32,186 nt of DNA from contig KN882908.1 of assembly GCA_000934455.1 (NCBI GenBank), positions 7,698 to 39,883 of the forward strand. The letters are read 5' to 3'. Each line of letters starts with the position of its first letter. Positions within the stretch are counted from its first letter, which is position 1. The notes under the pieces were generated by a model that saw nothing but the letters and a program-made list of their open reading frames with translations, had not been told where the DNA came from and did not search any database. Shown piece by piece: positions 1 through 10,800 of the stretch. Both the position numbers and the translations under genes were made by a program. This DNA comes from Apostichopus parvimensis (taxonomy: Eukaryota > Echinodermata > Holothuroidea > Aspidochirotida > Stichopodidae).

Positions 1-145
1 CTTGTTTGGTTTCCTCCAAGAATTTTTGGCAAAGTTGGACAGCGAGGGCAGCATTGGTGTACTGGTATCTACCATGAAGACCTAGCTGGAGTGATGTTTC
101 GTCAAGGTTGTACTTTTCAATCGACGGAACACATTCCACCGTTGT
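1..145 (-). CDS. FPGS: FPGS coding exon 7 (cut by the window edge)
   Basis: It begins [19 protein letters not shown] after the acceptor acattctacag and contains [18 protein letters not shown], the conserved glycine-rich turn and TNA.LA motif of folate/Mur ligases. The reading frame is still open at base 1, so the exon end lies outside the window. Confidence 0.93.
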
Positions 146-3100
146 CTGTAGAATGTCGAAAGAAATCGTAAAGAAATTAAAATGCCAATAATATCATTCT
201 TACAGCAAATTCAACAACAACTAATTTCTTCTTTTTTTTAGGTTATAATGTTATTTAGATAGTGATTTATGGTGTGAAATTATAAAATATCCCCATTAAC
301 CCCCATCCCCTCCCCTTCCCCCCCCCCCATCTTGTTTCAACCTGTGACAGCTTTCAAAACTGGATTTTATTATTTTGAAGGATTTATCTGGTAAACTGTG
401 AGTTTCTGAAAATCTGGCCAAAACTTCCTGGTTTTCTTCAAACTATGTCAAGAAATTCCAAGGTAATTTTATGTTTATACATACAAAATATGTTATAAAG
501 AAACGATGCAATCAGTTTCTTTCTACTTTCTGCATTGTGTATTATAAAACCTTGCATACAACCTTGCATACAAAAGGTTTCCACAAGGGTTTAACAACGA
601 TGTGCCTTTTGAGTTATCGTGTTCTTGTACTCTATAACACGGATCCACATACCTAGTATGAAATTAATCCACCATTAACTTTTTGAGTTACCGTTTTTAC
701 AAGCAAGTGTCACATACATACATACACACATACATACATACATACATACGCGCATACATACACACATACATACACACATACACATACACATACATGTTTG
801 TATTTCATTCCAACCGAGGACCCCATTGTATTTTCCATTGTTCAAATCCACGTACCCTAACTTTAACAATACCCCATACAATAGAATTCTTCCGAGGACG
901 TGGTGATTCTTTAGAAATCACAACCGAGGACCTGAAATTCTTTTGTTCAAGTCCTTGGTCAGATAGAAAAACAAACGCACATGCACTGGCACATACACAC
1001 ACCATCACCATCGCATAGATTAAGTTTGCCTCCGGAAAGTAATCAATAATTAAGGTTTGAATTTTTGATACAGATATTACTCAGTAGAGGCATAAAACAG
1101 ATCCAGATAGTCCAGGTTAGAAATGGTTGAGACAAAACTTTAAAACTAAACCATAATTACTAAGCTACTGCAACAGTTTATTCTTCGGTTTGCATATTTG
1201 TGAAACCCCCGATACCGCAAAACCGAAACCTCAAAACTCATTCATAATTCTGCTGCTGATTTCACCACACAGCTGCTGTTTGTTTGACTGACTTTTATTT
1301 GTTTCAATTCTCAACTGTAAGTGCTTTAGGATTTAATAATTATAAATATATAAATTTATTATTATTAGAGATTTTGAAATGTGCAATTTGCGCAAAAGTG
1401 AAACTTACTTTAATTTCTACGGATCGTTCAGAGATAACTTGCATGGCTTCCCTGGGTTGAGGTACTGTGAAAGCTGGCTTACCGGGCTGTGCAGAGAAAA
1501 AAATGTTGGCAAACTTTTCTTTATCTTCAATATCATATCAACCTTTTACACTTGGTTATTGATAAGTTAAGGCCAGCAAATACACTTTGAGTACATGTAC
1601 AATAATTGTTGGAAACCTTTTTTTCATAAACAAAATGTTAAACTACTGCATGTATGTACTAAGACCTAGCTTGCAATAACATATTCAAGAATGAAGGCAG
1701 ATTTGGTATTCTTATTTAAATTTAATTGGGCTACTTTTAACCAGTATTTTGGATATTCATGATATCAAAGAGAACAATCCGCTTTTGTTTTTATTGTAAC
1801 AGATTCATTATTAATGTGTTTATAATGAAAACACTACTACAGGTGGGTTTCATTACTTTACCTTGAAAAAATAAAATTTGCATGACTTTTTCCATGACAA
1901 AAGTAGACTATTCCATGACCTTTACAGAGAACTTGTCTGTACGTTTGCTTTCGGCAAAGTTGAGGAGGAAATATAATACAACAAACACCAAAGACTCTCA
2001 GGTAGAAACAATTTTAAGGAAATTATTTCAATTTTCCGTAACTCTGAGATATATTTATTCTTTTCTATGGCTATTTTTGGCTGAGAAATTGATTTTCAGA
2101 TTCCATGATTTTCCAGGTCTTTTGGGGACTGTGGGAACCATGTCTAATACACATGGTTGACACAAAGCTAGACAAGATAATGAATCAATTTGATAACGTA
2201 TCTATAAATCTATGCAAAGTATATATAACATTCTTATACACAGGAGGATACATGCGCACAGAATCTACATAGGCATAAATTTATAACAAAATTGTGGCTT
2301 TGATAAAGTAGATTAAAGCATTTCAAAATGATACTCACTTTGAAGATGCCTGCCTTGTGCCAGGCGATCTTAGCCAATGTGTTTCCAAGGCTCTTCACGT
2401 GATCCATTCCCAAGGAAGTGATTCCGGTCACGACCGGCTGCTGTATGAAATTTGTATAGTCGTATTCACCGCCACAACCAACTTCCAGGATTAACACGTC
2501 GACCTTTCAGTAGCAAATGGATGAAAGTTTTGTCAAGAGGTATGTTTTACAAGCCCGATGGTTGAATGCTCAATGAAACCATTTAGTTGTATAGAAAAAT
2601 TCTGAATCTGAAAACTTATAGGCAAATATATCCAAGTACCTTAAAAATGATGCTTTTGCCTTGAATGGCCTCTAAATCAAGAAATGTTGGAAAACATACA
2701 TATGTATTACATTCGTAATGTGTACTATTGATAAAAGTAGAGAGAGATGTGATACGGTAGGGGGTGGGAGGCGGGGCGGGGTGAAGGGGGTAGGGTGGGA
2801 TGGGACACCATACTGTTTGCGATGTTACCTCAGTTTGATGATAAGAAACGAATGGAGAATATATCAATTAGCTTAGCCACCTGAAAAATGCATTAGAATG
2901 TTTACTGTCGGTTTAAACCATAAATGTCGGTTTAAACCATTCCGAGTATGACGGCAATGCATCGAAATGTTGTCCGTAATGTTTATACAGTACCTCTTCC
3001 TGGAGACAGATGAACAACCCCATTACTGCAACCATTCTGTTATAAGCTGGCATTTCCCCTTCGAATGCATCTTTGGATCCGTCGAGTAGACGGAAGACCC

Positions 3101-5545
3101 TATCAAAGAAATCGCAGAAGGTCTTCTGATCTACGGGTTTTCCGTCAATACGAATCCTCTCGCGTACTTCAATCAAGTGTGGTGAACTGTCGTGTAAAAA
3201 AAAAAGTGGAGAAAACTAAACATGGACAAACAGACAAGAAAAAAATCATTAACAATTCAAACAGTGTCCATAGAAATAGTACAACGGAAATAACGGGAAG
3301 TATACTTATAAGCGTGCATTAAACATTGAAAGTTCTCCCACTCAGAAAATGGAGATGTGACTCACATGAGCAAACCTGTCTTCAGTCCATAGTTTTGAAG
3401 AATTTTTTCACAGAAGGCACAGACCGACCCTTTCCCTTTGGTACCTGCCACGTGGATAATCGATACACTGTTTATGTCTTCCATCTGTGAAGCAAATTTA
3501 TGTAATAACAACATGAAAAAAAGAAAGGCGCTGAAATTTTTGAAACTTGACATAAAATGTCTGGAAATGAAGAAAATATGTTTTGCATGATATGATTTTT
3601 ACTTCTTCAGATATAAATAGAGTCACTGAAGGAAAAGTTTTTGAACAACTGTTCACAGAAGTGATTTTGTTTTTATATGGACCAAATACTTTTTAACACA
3701 TTATTTCTAAATAGTTGATAGCAGTCACAAAACATTGGGAATTAAAGAAAAAATATTTTGCAGGAAATTTCAATTTTCTCCATGCTTTAAATTTAAATAG
3801 TAAAACGTTCAAAGTTTGGAATCGTAAGGCTAGGAGCAGGTGGCTCTTTTTCCATGATCACAAAAATTATCGCAGAACTTATCGTGTTTACAACGAGGAT
3901 AATTCACTCAAAACAGCGCTGTCTCGTGCTACCATAGGAGTTGCTAAGAACTGAAACATCAGAATGGGCAGGGGTGAGGAGAACTAGGACTCAGCTATTA
4001 TTCTGCTTCACAGCAGACCAAACTCACAATACATATATGATTCTTGCCAAGTACACATGTGCTCGGGTATGTAATTAATGCACTATGCTGTAGGCGATAG
4101 CATTCTATGATATCATAGAATAAGTCTCATTTCCTTGTGATGATATACAAACAGGGAAAATTCCAGGATTTAGAGGAAGGGTCGATGGGGGGGGGGGTTA
4201 AACCTGGGGCTATGAAGCCGATTCCCAAGTCTTTCCAATCCAAGACCCAGAGAAAGGGTCAAGAAATCAAAATGGGTCTTGAACACTACAACACTTTTTC
4301 AAACAGTTCAGCATTGTTGAAAGGGCCTGGGGAAATATTTCATAGGGAATGGAAAGGTAGCTGCCCCTGGCAAGTTCTATTTTTTCTGATATAAATGGAT
4401 TTTTTTTTTTTGCAATAAACTGAACGACTGTTCACAAAAATGATTTTTTTATTTATTTGGACCAAATACTTTTTAATACATACACAGATTCTGCTTTTTA
4501 CTCACCGTGATGCCACATCGCTCCAGAAACTGTTGCATTGATTTCACACAATGAGGGCCGACCATACGACTCACAATAGCTCCCTCAACTTTTCGAAGTT
4601 TCTCAAGTTCTTCCGAGGGGCTCTGCAGCTTGTTCAACTTTTTGACAGTTTCCTTTGGGAGGGAGAGAATACAACATTTGATTTATGCTGAGATGAGTAA
4701 AATTATTTCAGAAAATGTAGAATAATATCTTTTTGTATGAATGCAGCTTTTTTTGTGTCGATTTTGCTATACTATGTTGCCAAAAAACACCAACAGAAGC
4801 TTGCCATCTGTGCCCCAAACAGTTGCAATACTGCCGTAAATATAACCCCTTACCTATGGCAACAGCTGCCATGCCTCTTTAGGTAAGTTACCTTAGGGTA
4901 CCCTCATAATGATCTCGATAATTACGCTTCAACTTTTTCATTGGATGCCAACTAAAATTGAAATCTTCACATATATAGTATATACTGAAAAAAATTGAAA
5001 AAAAATCTTACCAGAGGAAAAATTGTGAGGATATCTATTAAGCTTCAAAACACTGATCTTAGAGGCATGCAAAGTTCTGTTATTGGATGTACATATGCAG
5101 TACATCTAACCACATTTGTATACTAAGTCAGGGCAAAAGCTATTATATCATTACATGGTGAAGCTAGAGATTACAAGCTATTAAACACACAGCAATACAT
5201 ATAGTATAAATTGCAAAATAGTTAAATGAACCCAAGTTGTTAATTCAAAGTGGTAAAAGTTGATGTCAGTAATTAAATAAACAAACTGCTTTAACCTTCA
5301 TATTTCCATACGGGCCTTTTGATACAAAATTCCATTAAAACAAAACATTATTATAGCAGTGCATATACTGTATACTGACAAAAACAAACCTGATATCTTT
5401 TCTTTAATTTTGACAAGTCTGTGGTAATCATGTCAGGTTCTGCAGCCATGGTGAATTGACAATGTCCTGTGATGTGTAGAGCTATCAATCTTCTGCTATA
5501 GATACAAGCTGAATATTGTTGCACAAGACCAAGAAATCTCTTCAT
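1..5545 (-). CDS. FPGS: Folylpolyglutamate synthase (5' part, 7 exons, continues off the left edge)
   Basis: FPGS adds glutamates to folates with ATP, retaining them in cytosol and mitochondria for one-carbon metabolism. Joined on the minus strand, the exons are 5545-5390, 4652-4506, 3484-3366, 3186-2994, 2503-2339, 1486-1409 and 145-1. All have GT/AG borders and matching phases, giving about 334 residues without a stop. Visible landmarks are a basic leader (1-32), an alternative Met at 33, [13 protein letters not shown] at the first junction, the ATP loop [10 protein letters not shown] (112-121), [46 protein letters not shown] and [18 protein letters not shown]. These follow the animal FPGS order exactly. 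Human FPGS is 587 residues, so about 240 C-terminal residues (rest of the catalytic domain and the C-terminal domain) lie outside. It is divergently oriented to the helicase gene. I see no frameshift. Confidence 0.96.
711..795. repeat. (ACAT/ATAC)n microsatellite
   Basis: Tandem CATA units interrupted by CACA and a CGCG step. Open frames of repeating Tyr-Ile-His-Thr or Cys-Met on either strand are artefacts of this repeat. It lies between FPGS exons 6 and 7. Confidence 0.9.
1409..1486 (-). CDS. FPGS: FPGS coding exon 6
   Basis: 26 codons, [18 protein letters not shown] to VEIK. The acceptor is ctctgcacag and the donor AAA|gtaagt, phase 0. It matches the human QGVPAFTVLQPE segment that follows GIFK. 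It is too short to stand out as an ORF; it was found by family order. Confidence 0.93.
1841..2145. mobile_element. Degenerate hAT-like non-autonomous element
   Basis: The left end CAGGTGGGTTTC and the right end GTGGGAACCATG are weakly inverted. The body has repeated 'TTCCATGAC/TTTTCC' phrases typical of dispersed CAGGGTTCCCAC elements. No clear target duplication. It lies in FPGS intron 5, with no coding content. Confidence 0.3.
2339..2503 (-). CDS. FPGS: FPGS coding exon 5
   Basis: 55 codons, [18 protein letters not shown] to [11 protein letters not shown]. The acceptor is ctgaaag and the donor AAA|gtgagt, phase 0. It holds the EVG.GG.YD.TN and SLGMDH signatures, including the conserved His-bearing metal/ATP region of the family. 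Confidence 0.97.
2906..2940. repeat. Tandem pair of TGTCGGTTTAAACCAT
   Basis: Two identical 16-bp units with a 19-bp period, each containing the palindrome GGTTTAAACC. They start about 50 bp downstream of the FPGS exon 4 donor, in the intron. Confidence 0.85.
2994..3186 (-). CDS. FPGS: FPGS coding exon 4
   Basis: 1 nt plus 64 codons, [18 protein letters not shown] to GLFICLQEE. The acceptor is cacgacag and the donor GAG|gtactg. SPHL and RERIRI are hallmark folate-ligase motifs (omega-loop region). Translation past the donor loses all family similarity, supporting this end. Confidence 0.95.
3366..3484 (-). CDS. FPGS: FPGS coding exon 3: ATP-binding loop
   Basis: 39 codons plus 2 nt, [19 protein letters not shown] onward to LKTGLL. 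The acceptor is gcttcacag and the donor AT|gtgagt. It contains the GTKGKGS glycine loop that binds ATP in folyl/Mur ligases. The split codon ATT (Ile) is completed by the next exon, giving LLISPHL. Confidence 0.97.
3610..4483. repeat. Direct repeat pair in FPGS intron 2
   Basis: About 95 bp at 3610-3703 and 4388-4483 share GATATAAAT, CTGTTCACA, TGATTTT and GGACCAAATACTTTTTAA. They are about 780 bp apart, one near the exon 3 acceptor and one beside the exon 2 donor. Diverged, so an old duplication or two copies of one short repeat. Confidence 0.7.
4506..4652 (-). CDS. FPGS: FPGS coding exon 2
   Basis: 49 codons, [10 protein letters not shown] through QFLERCGIT. The acceptor is ctccctcccaaag and the donor ACG|gtgagta, both phase 0. 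It corresponds to the human segment starting DAVRMLNTLQ that leads up to the ATP-binding loop. Confidence 0.93.
5390..5545 (-). CDS. FPGS: FPGS coding exon 1: mitochondrial leader and two candidate starts
   Basis: It encodes 52 residues from [10 protein letters not shown] to KLKKRYQ. The donor is CAG|gtttgt, phase 0. Residues 1-32 are basic and almost free of acid (K2, R3, R18, R19), like a mitochondrial presequence. Met33 begins MAAEPDM, resembling a cytosolic start. Human FPGS uses two starts to make mitochondrial and cytosolic forms, so dual targeting is likely here by analogy. Confidence 0.9.
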
Positions 5546-6142
5546 GAGATAAACAAGTCATTGAACACCAACTTGAAGAGAAAAAAACATATTTAAATTC
5601 ATCATCATTCTGACCAAAAAATGATGTACTAATTTAACTCTAGGTAATTGACACCAGTTAGTTGTGCAGACCGATGGGAGATTAAATTTTGGGATAAAAT
5701 CATTCAAAAAGGAGGTAATTATCCTACTTAATGAAAAGTATGCAGTAGTTCACTGATGTTAGTGATGGAATTATTTACTGTTTACCTCAAATAACCAAAG
5801 AGTATTAATGCATCAATTTCACAGCTCACAAACTAAGGGACTTGGTATAGCACCAATAGCTGTATGTTGAGCTCTAAGGGTAACCCAGATCAGATTATTA
5901 ACCAGACACAAATTGATGTGACCTGCAATCTCACAACTCTTGGCAGTATGATTATTATATCGCCAAAAACTTCTTAAATGCAAGTTTTCTCTTGAATTTT
6001 TATTTTATCAAATTAGTGAGACATAAGGTCATGAGTATTACCCACTAATATGCCGGAAAGACATTTAATAACCAATTATGCTCATACTTCAAAATGCATT
6101 CTAATGCCACCCTCAATTAATTTTCAAGATCATCAGTACAAA

Positions 6143-6366
6143 GTGTTAGCTCAGTGGTTACACCGGTGCCTTTCAATCATAAGGTCCCCAGTCGAGTCAC
6201 TCCAAGATTAATGTATGTCGTCCAGTTACAGAGTTGTTGACAATTGAAAATTCATCACAAATCAAGGACTTTAAATATGAATCTATGAGACTGACTTCGG
6301 TCAACTTGCGGCTTTGATAAGCCAATTTTGCTTCTTCCCGAGTTCCTGCTTGCAGGAGGATCTAAA
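6143..6366 (+). mobile_element. tRNA-derived SINE-like element
   Basis: The head GTGTTAGCTCAGTGGTTA resembles a pol III A box (TRGCNNAGYNGG). CAGTCGAGTCAC, about 35 nt on, resembles a B box (GGTTCGANTCC). A tRNA-unrelated body follows, containing GCTTTGATAAGCCAATTTTG. The cloverleaf is imperfect, so this is a SINE rather than a tRNA gene. Confidence 0.55.
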
Positions 6367-6690
6367 TACATACAGTACAGTATTGGCCATAAATTTTAAC
6401 ATGCTAAAAGCAGCTGGAAGTTTTCAAAATAATACTTTCCTGGTGATTCTGCATCTTCAAATTACCTCCAGATTTTGAGGAGAATTAGATTAAACAATAA
6501 CTGGTTCAGTGAGAAAAAAATATGTTCTAGGTGCTGGCAAAGTGCTTGTCGTAGTTGGAGCATGAGTGACCAATTAAATGGCTTTCTATGATATTTCAAG
6601 ACGATAGTGATGACTATTAAATTCTAATTGAACATTTCCATATCTATTTCTTGGAATAATTTGGAAAGTACTTTGGAAAAACGGTACTAA

Positions 6691-6867
6691 TTTAGAATCC
6701 GTACCATTCCTAACCCCTAACCCTACTTCCTAACCCTACTTCCTAATCCTATTCCCTACTTCCTAACCCTACTTCCTAACCCCTAACCCTATTCCCTACT
6801 TCCTAACCCTAATTCCTAGCCCCTACTCCCTAGTAAGCTTTCCCATTCATATGGTACGGATTCTAAA
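6691..6867. mobile_element. Inverted-repeat element filled with telomere-like repeats
   Basis: Perfect 17-bp terminal inverted repeats, TTTAGAATCCGTACCAT (6691-6707) and its complement (6851-6867), enclose about 125 bp of CCCTACTTCCTAA and CCCTAACCCTA units. No target duplication is obvious. It lies in the intergenic region, probably inside the FPGS 5'-UTR intron. Confidence 0.75.
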
Positions 6868-6920
6868 GTTAGGCCAGAAAAACTTTCAAAACTAACAATA
6901 ACAGCTTGTACAGACCTTAC

Positions 6921-7050
6921 CCTATCAAAACTATAAAGCTATACATTCACATCAGCTTCAGAAACTTTAATTTGTAATGTGTGTCTAACATAATGTCATC
7001 GCTTCACGATTCGTCACTTCACGATTGAACACAGTCAACATCGCAGAACT
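6921..7050 (-). other. Candidate untranslated first exon of FPGS
   Basis: The FPGS start ATG at 5545 is only 26 nt from a strong minus-strand acceptor (tttttttctcttcaag, ending at 5572), implying a 5'-UTR intron. A fitting minus-strand donor, AGG|gtaagg, lies at 6921/6920, just downstream of a CCAAT box. The right boundary (transcription start) is a guess. Inference only. Confidence 0.35.
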
Positions 7051-7104
7051 AGTACTATGTGAAACATCGAAGCCTATGTGCTTTTGTATTCCAAATTGCG
7101 TAAT

Positions 7105-7260
7105 CTTTCATTGGCCACGGTCTCGCTCAGCAACAGTAGCAAAGGTAACATTTGACTTTTTATTGGTTGTTTCTGCAAAACTTAATAAATAAGTACCTTT
7201 GAACAGGGAGATCTCTCATTCGGTGATTTACTTCAAAGAAGGGCAACCGGAAGGAAGTTC
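7105..7260. promoter_or_regulatory. Candidate bidirectional promoter, FPGS/DDX31
   Basis: Within about 150 bp there are two plus-strand ATTGG motifs (about 7110 and 7157), which are CCAAT boxes for minus-strand transcription, and a tandem ETS-type element ACCGGAAGGAAGTT at about 7245-7258. No TATA box is evident. CCAAT plus ETS sites are typical of housekeeping promoters. The placement between two divergent genes supports the call. The exact starts cannot be read from sequence. Confidence 0.4.
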
Positions 7261-7519
7261 AGTTGTATAGCCTGTATAATGTACTAATGTAAAGAAAAAG
7301 ACAGATGTTTGTCGGTGTAGCAGTGAGCTTTAGCCCACTAATGTAGAATATCCCCTTCCCATAATATTTGACGGAAAATAATGTCCGAACAGAATAAGTA
7401 TCCTTGAATGTGTTCAAAGTTAATTAGAACATTCCATTAATAATGGTAAATGTTTTTCTACCGAATGAAATGATTCAGATGGTATAAGTTCGACAGATTA
7501 CTCTCTGTTAGACTATAGT

Positions 7520-7531
7520 GCCCCCTAGTGT
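7520..7531 (-). promoter_or_regulatory. CTCF-like motif
   Basis: The plus strand reads GCCCCCTAGTGT, the reverse complement of ACACTAGGGGGC. It matches the bilaterian CTCF core (CCASYAGRKGGC) at 11 of 12 positions. It lies in the upstream region of DDX31. A chance match is possible. Confidence 0.35.
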
Positions 7532-7801
7532 GTGCACATAGAATTGTTTAAGACTCAGCGAATATGATAATCCTAGGAGGGTGTCCTGAGTAGATCAGTT
7601 TCAATGTCAGTTTGGGAGGGACCCTGTAGCTTTAAAAAAAATTGCTGAATGAAAGCAAAGAGCTATTTCCGATCCACGGTAACCTCATACGATAAAGGGG
7701 ACTATTAATATTTTCGCACCGGATAACATCACTTGGCACGAATGAGTAAGCTAAAAGAATACTAACCCCTAAGTTCTGATTTCATCAAGGTTACAGCCTG
7801 C

Positions 7802-7831
7802 ATGAGAAAATGGACGGTTCGGGAGGATTAA
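7802..7831 (+). other. Short upstream ORF overlapping the DDX31 start
   Basis: ATG at 7802 opens a 9-codon frame ending TAA at 7829-7831, out of frame with and spanning the proposed DDX31 start (7810). Its Kozak context is weak (T at -3), while the 7810 ATG is strong (aaaATGG). The uORF stop overlaps the in-frame Met8 codon as TAATG. Confidence 0.35.
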
Positions 7832-7869
7832 TGCTCAATATCTTCGCTTCTAATAAATCCAAAGTACCG
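7810..7869 (+). CDS. DDX31: DDX31 exon 1 (start)
   Basis: It encodes [18 protein letters not shown] with or without VP. The ATG has a strong context (aaaATGG). Two phase-0 donors are possible: gtaccg after 7863 or gtaata after 7869, so two residues are uncertain. The assignment rests on position, phase match to exon 2 and weak likeness to the human N-terminus. Confidence 0.6.
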
Positions 7870-10800
7870 GTAATACTATGCTGCCTTTATTTTCCGTTTA
7901 TCTGTCGTTCAGTCACAATGTCCCTAGGCCTAGTTAGAAGTTGCTTCATCCATTTTCATGTACATTTCGCGCAACTAGGGGTAGTGAATACCTACCATTA
8001 AATTTTCAATAAGTCGTCACATGTGCTGCATACTGTACACGCACACGCAATCCCGACTTTGGGCTTAGCTCCCATTGGCACTTAAAGTTTACGAACGATT
8101 TATCCGTTTTATTTATGTGAATAAAAGTTATTTTAGGCTTAGGCGTGCATTGGATTCTTCTCTATGACATAACGTTAGGGTACACAGATAGGTACGTGTA
8201 GGCCATACAAAAACACTGAGGTTCTGTGCAGTGTTGGGGTTTCTGTGCACTTTTTTAAAGTTTTACCTACAAAGTTTGGTTACAGACGTGTTAAGATAGT
8301 ACTAGTAGCCTACCACATTCCCACATACCTCATGCAACCACTAGTTGCAATAATCATGCAGCTAATCCATTGATTCCTACAAACAGTTTATCAGCAAATT
8401 CAGTTGTAAAATGCAGTTTTTGTCCTTTTTATGCCCATAAGATTGGAGCTAAGTATAACACATATAAATTTGGAGCATATTTTAGCAGCTTAAATTAATA
8501 TATCGGCTCAAATTTTGCAACAATTACAGAAAGGTTGAACCTTTTCTCCTCTTTCCTCTTGACAGAAACCAGATAATGCTGTGAGTTTGACACGACAGAA
8601 GCGCAAGTGGGTGTCACCCAGGGAGAAAGACACAGCAGTAGAAGGATCATCAAGGAACCGACAGAATCTCAAGGGTACAGATTCTACAGAGAACAAACGA
8701 ACGGTAGATGGACCAGACAGGAAAAGGGCAAGGAGAGATGACAAACCAGGACAGACGCCCCAATATGGCTCTGGACAAGTCTTTTCATCTCTGTTCAGGA
8801 AGAATCCAGATATTCCTAAACTTATGGTGTAAGCATTGATATACGTTGTACTGTTTATATGTTTTTTAGCTCTATGGATGCATTTATATCACCATTAAAG
8901 GCCACTCCCCACCCTACTTTCCCATTCCTGTGAGACCACAGATAGAAAGGTGAATATATGAGCTTCCACAGGAGAAAATTCAAATCTTTAACCACCAGAA
9001 TAATATCTCAATGGAAGGCAAAGGAACATGGAAACATGTGGAAAGCTTATGTAAGCCTTACATAATGAGGAAGAAAAAGCATGTTAGTTGGAAATTTATT
9101 GCCTCATGCAAGAAGATTCACTGTTTTGGAAAGAAAGTACATTATAAATAAACAAGTAAAAGAAAGAAGAGAGGAGTGTGCATGAGGTTTGATAATTTTG
9201 TTTAAATCTTAAAAGTAACATTGTTGGAGCTATTATTGTAGTCAGCACAACACACAGAAGATTAAGTCTTAATAGCAGTGACAACACAAATATCAGTAGG
9301 GATATAGAATTGATGGTCTCTGAAAATGTTTATAGACATTGAGCACTTTTAAAACTTTCAAAAGGAAAAACTTGTGTTTATTTTGTGTAATCTATACTAT
9401 ATGATATTCAAACAATATGTCGTTGGCTAGATGGAGGTTATAGAATCGAAACAAAGTATCACCATTTACAATCAGTCCTGAACTAAAAACTTTACATCAA
9501 TATTAGGTGATTACTAAAAAAAAAAAAATGAAATGACGTTACACCATTTCGTGTACTTGTTATCTGTGTATTTTGTTGTACTGTCACCAATCAGTACTAA
9601 CTAGTTAAAGTCATTTGGCTTTGACTTATTTGGTATTGAGGGTTTTCCTTCTATTTTTTTTAATTCCTATAAATTCTTTCTATCATTCAGCTCAAATGTT
9701 CAACAAAAGAAAGAAGACGTTTTCTCCGTAAAATTCTTCAAGGAATTAAACCTGCATCCCTTTATGGTGAGTTCTTCTCATTCATGTTCTTTTCTGGTAG
9801 CTTGTAGCATTTAACATGAAAGTTTAGAATTGATGCATTTTAACCTTAGGATCCTAGGCATTATATTTTACATTTCCTTCATTTTTATTTTATCCCTTGT
9901 ATTTGACTGAAAAGCTAATGAATGTAAGTCTTTGTGATTTATGTTATCTAGTGAAATATGTAATTCATATTATTCATATCCTCTGGGTTTTGTCTTTGGT
10001 GACATTCCCAGAAGGTTAACTGGGCCACAAAACCATCAAATGATTTCTTGCCATGAGTACTCACTTTCAAGGAAAAGTTCACCTTTTCCTTTTGTGTAGC
10101 CTTTTGCCCTAATAATGAATTTGTTCTAATATTTTAACATAATATACTGACTTTCTGCACACAAAACTGGTATGTACATAGCTTTTCTTATGCATGACAA
10201 TTTAGTCACGTGCAACACTAGATGGGTTGTTTCCCGCTATTTTTCAGTTTTCTGAAAATTTCTTCGCAAAACTTGTCAAATTTACAAAAGCATGATGTAC
10301 CTAATTAGGTGGCTCTATTGTGGATTGTTTCCAAAAGGAAACTGAATCTTATGTTTGTACATACATAGCAAACCAGTGTTGAACATAGCTTTTCCAAACA
10401 TAGCTTTTTTTGTTCTTGCTTTGTCTCCTCTAGGCTTTCATTATGTCAATAATGATATTCCTTTGTTTTATTTTTCAATTATTATAGATTTCCAATCTTG
10501 AGAAGCAAATGGGGTTTGAGCATGCCACCTCAGTTCAAGCAAAAGCGATTCCAGTAGTAATGAAAGGCGGCGATGTGTTAGTCAAATCACAGACTGGCTC
10601 CGGTAAGTGAGACAAATATAAATAGTATTAAAGCCAAACACACAAAAAACCGATGCCTATCAAGACGACCTAATATATCATGCTGTTTACCTTTCACAGG
10701 TTCCCGCAATGACAATATTACGATAAGGTACTTCCTTCACACAGGAATTAGCCCTTTCGCAAAGAATGAGCAATAAACAGGTCTATGGACGGTGGCTATT

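Noticed and set aside
683..1018. 111-codon plus-strand gene
   Set aside because: The first half is translated microsatellite and the rest has no recognised similarity.
6143..6203. Functional tRNA gene
   Set aside because: A- and B-like boxes are present, but arm pairing is imperfect and SINE-like sequence follows.
6707..6835. True telomere or chromosome end
   Set aside because: The repeats are irregular, short, internal and enclosed by inverted repeats.
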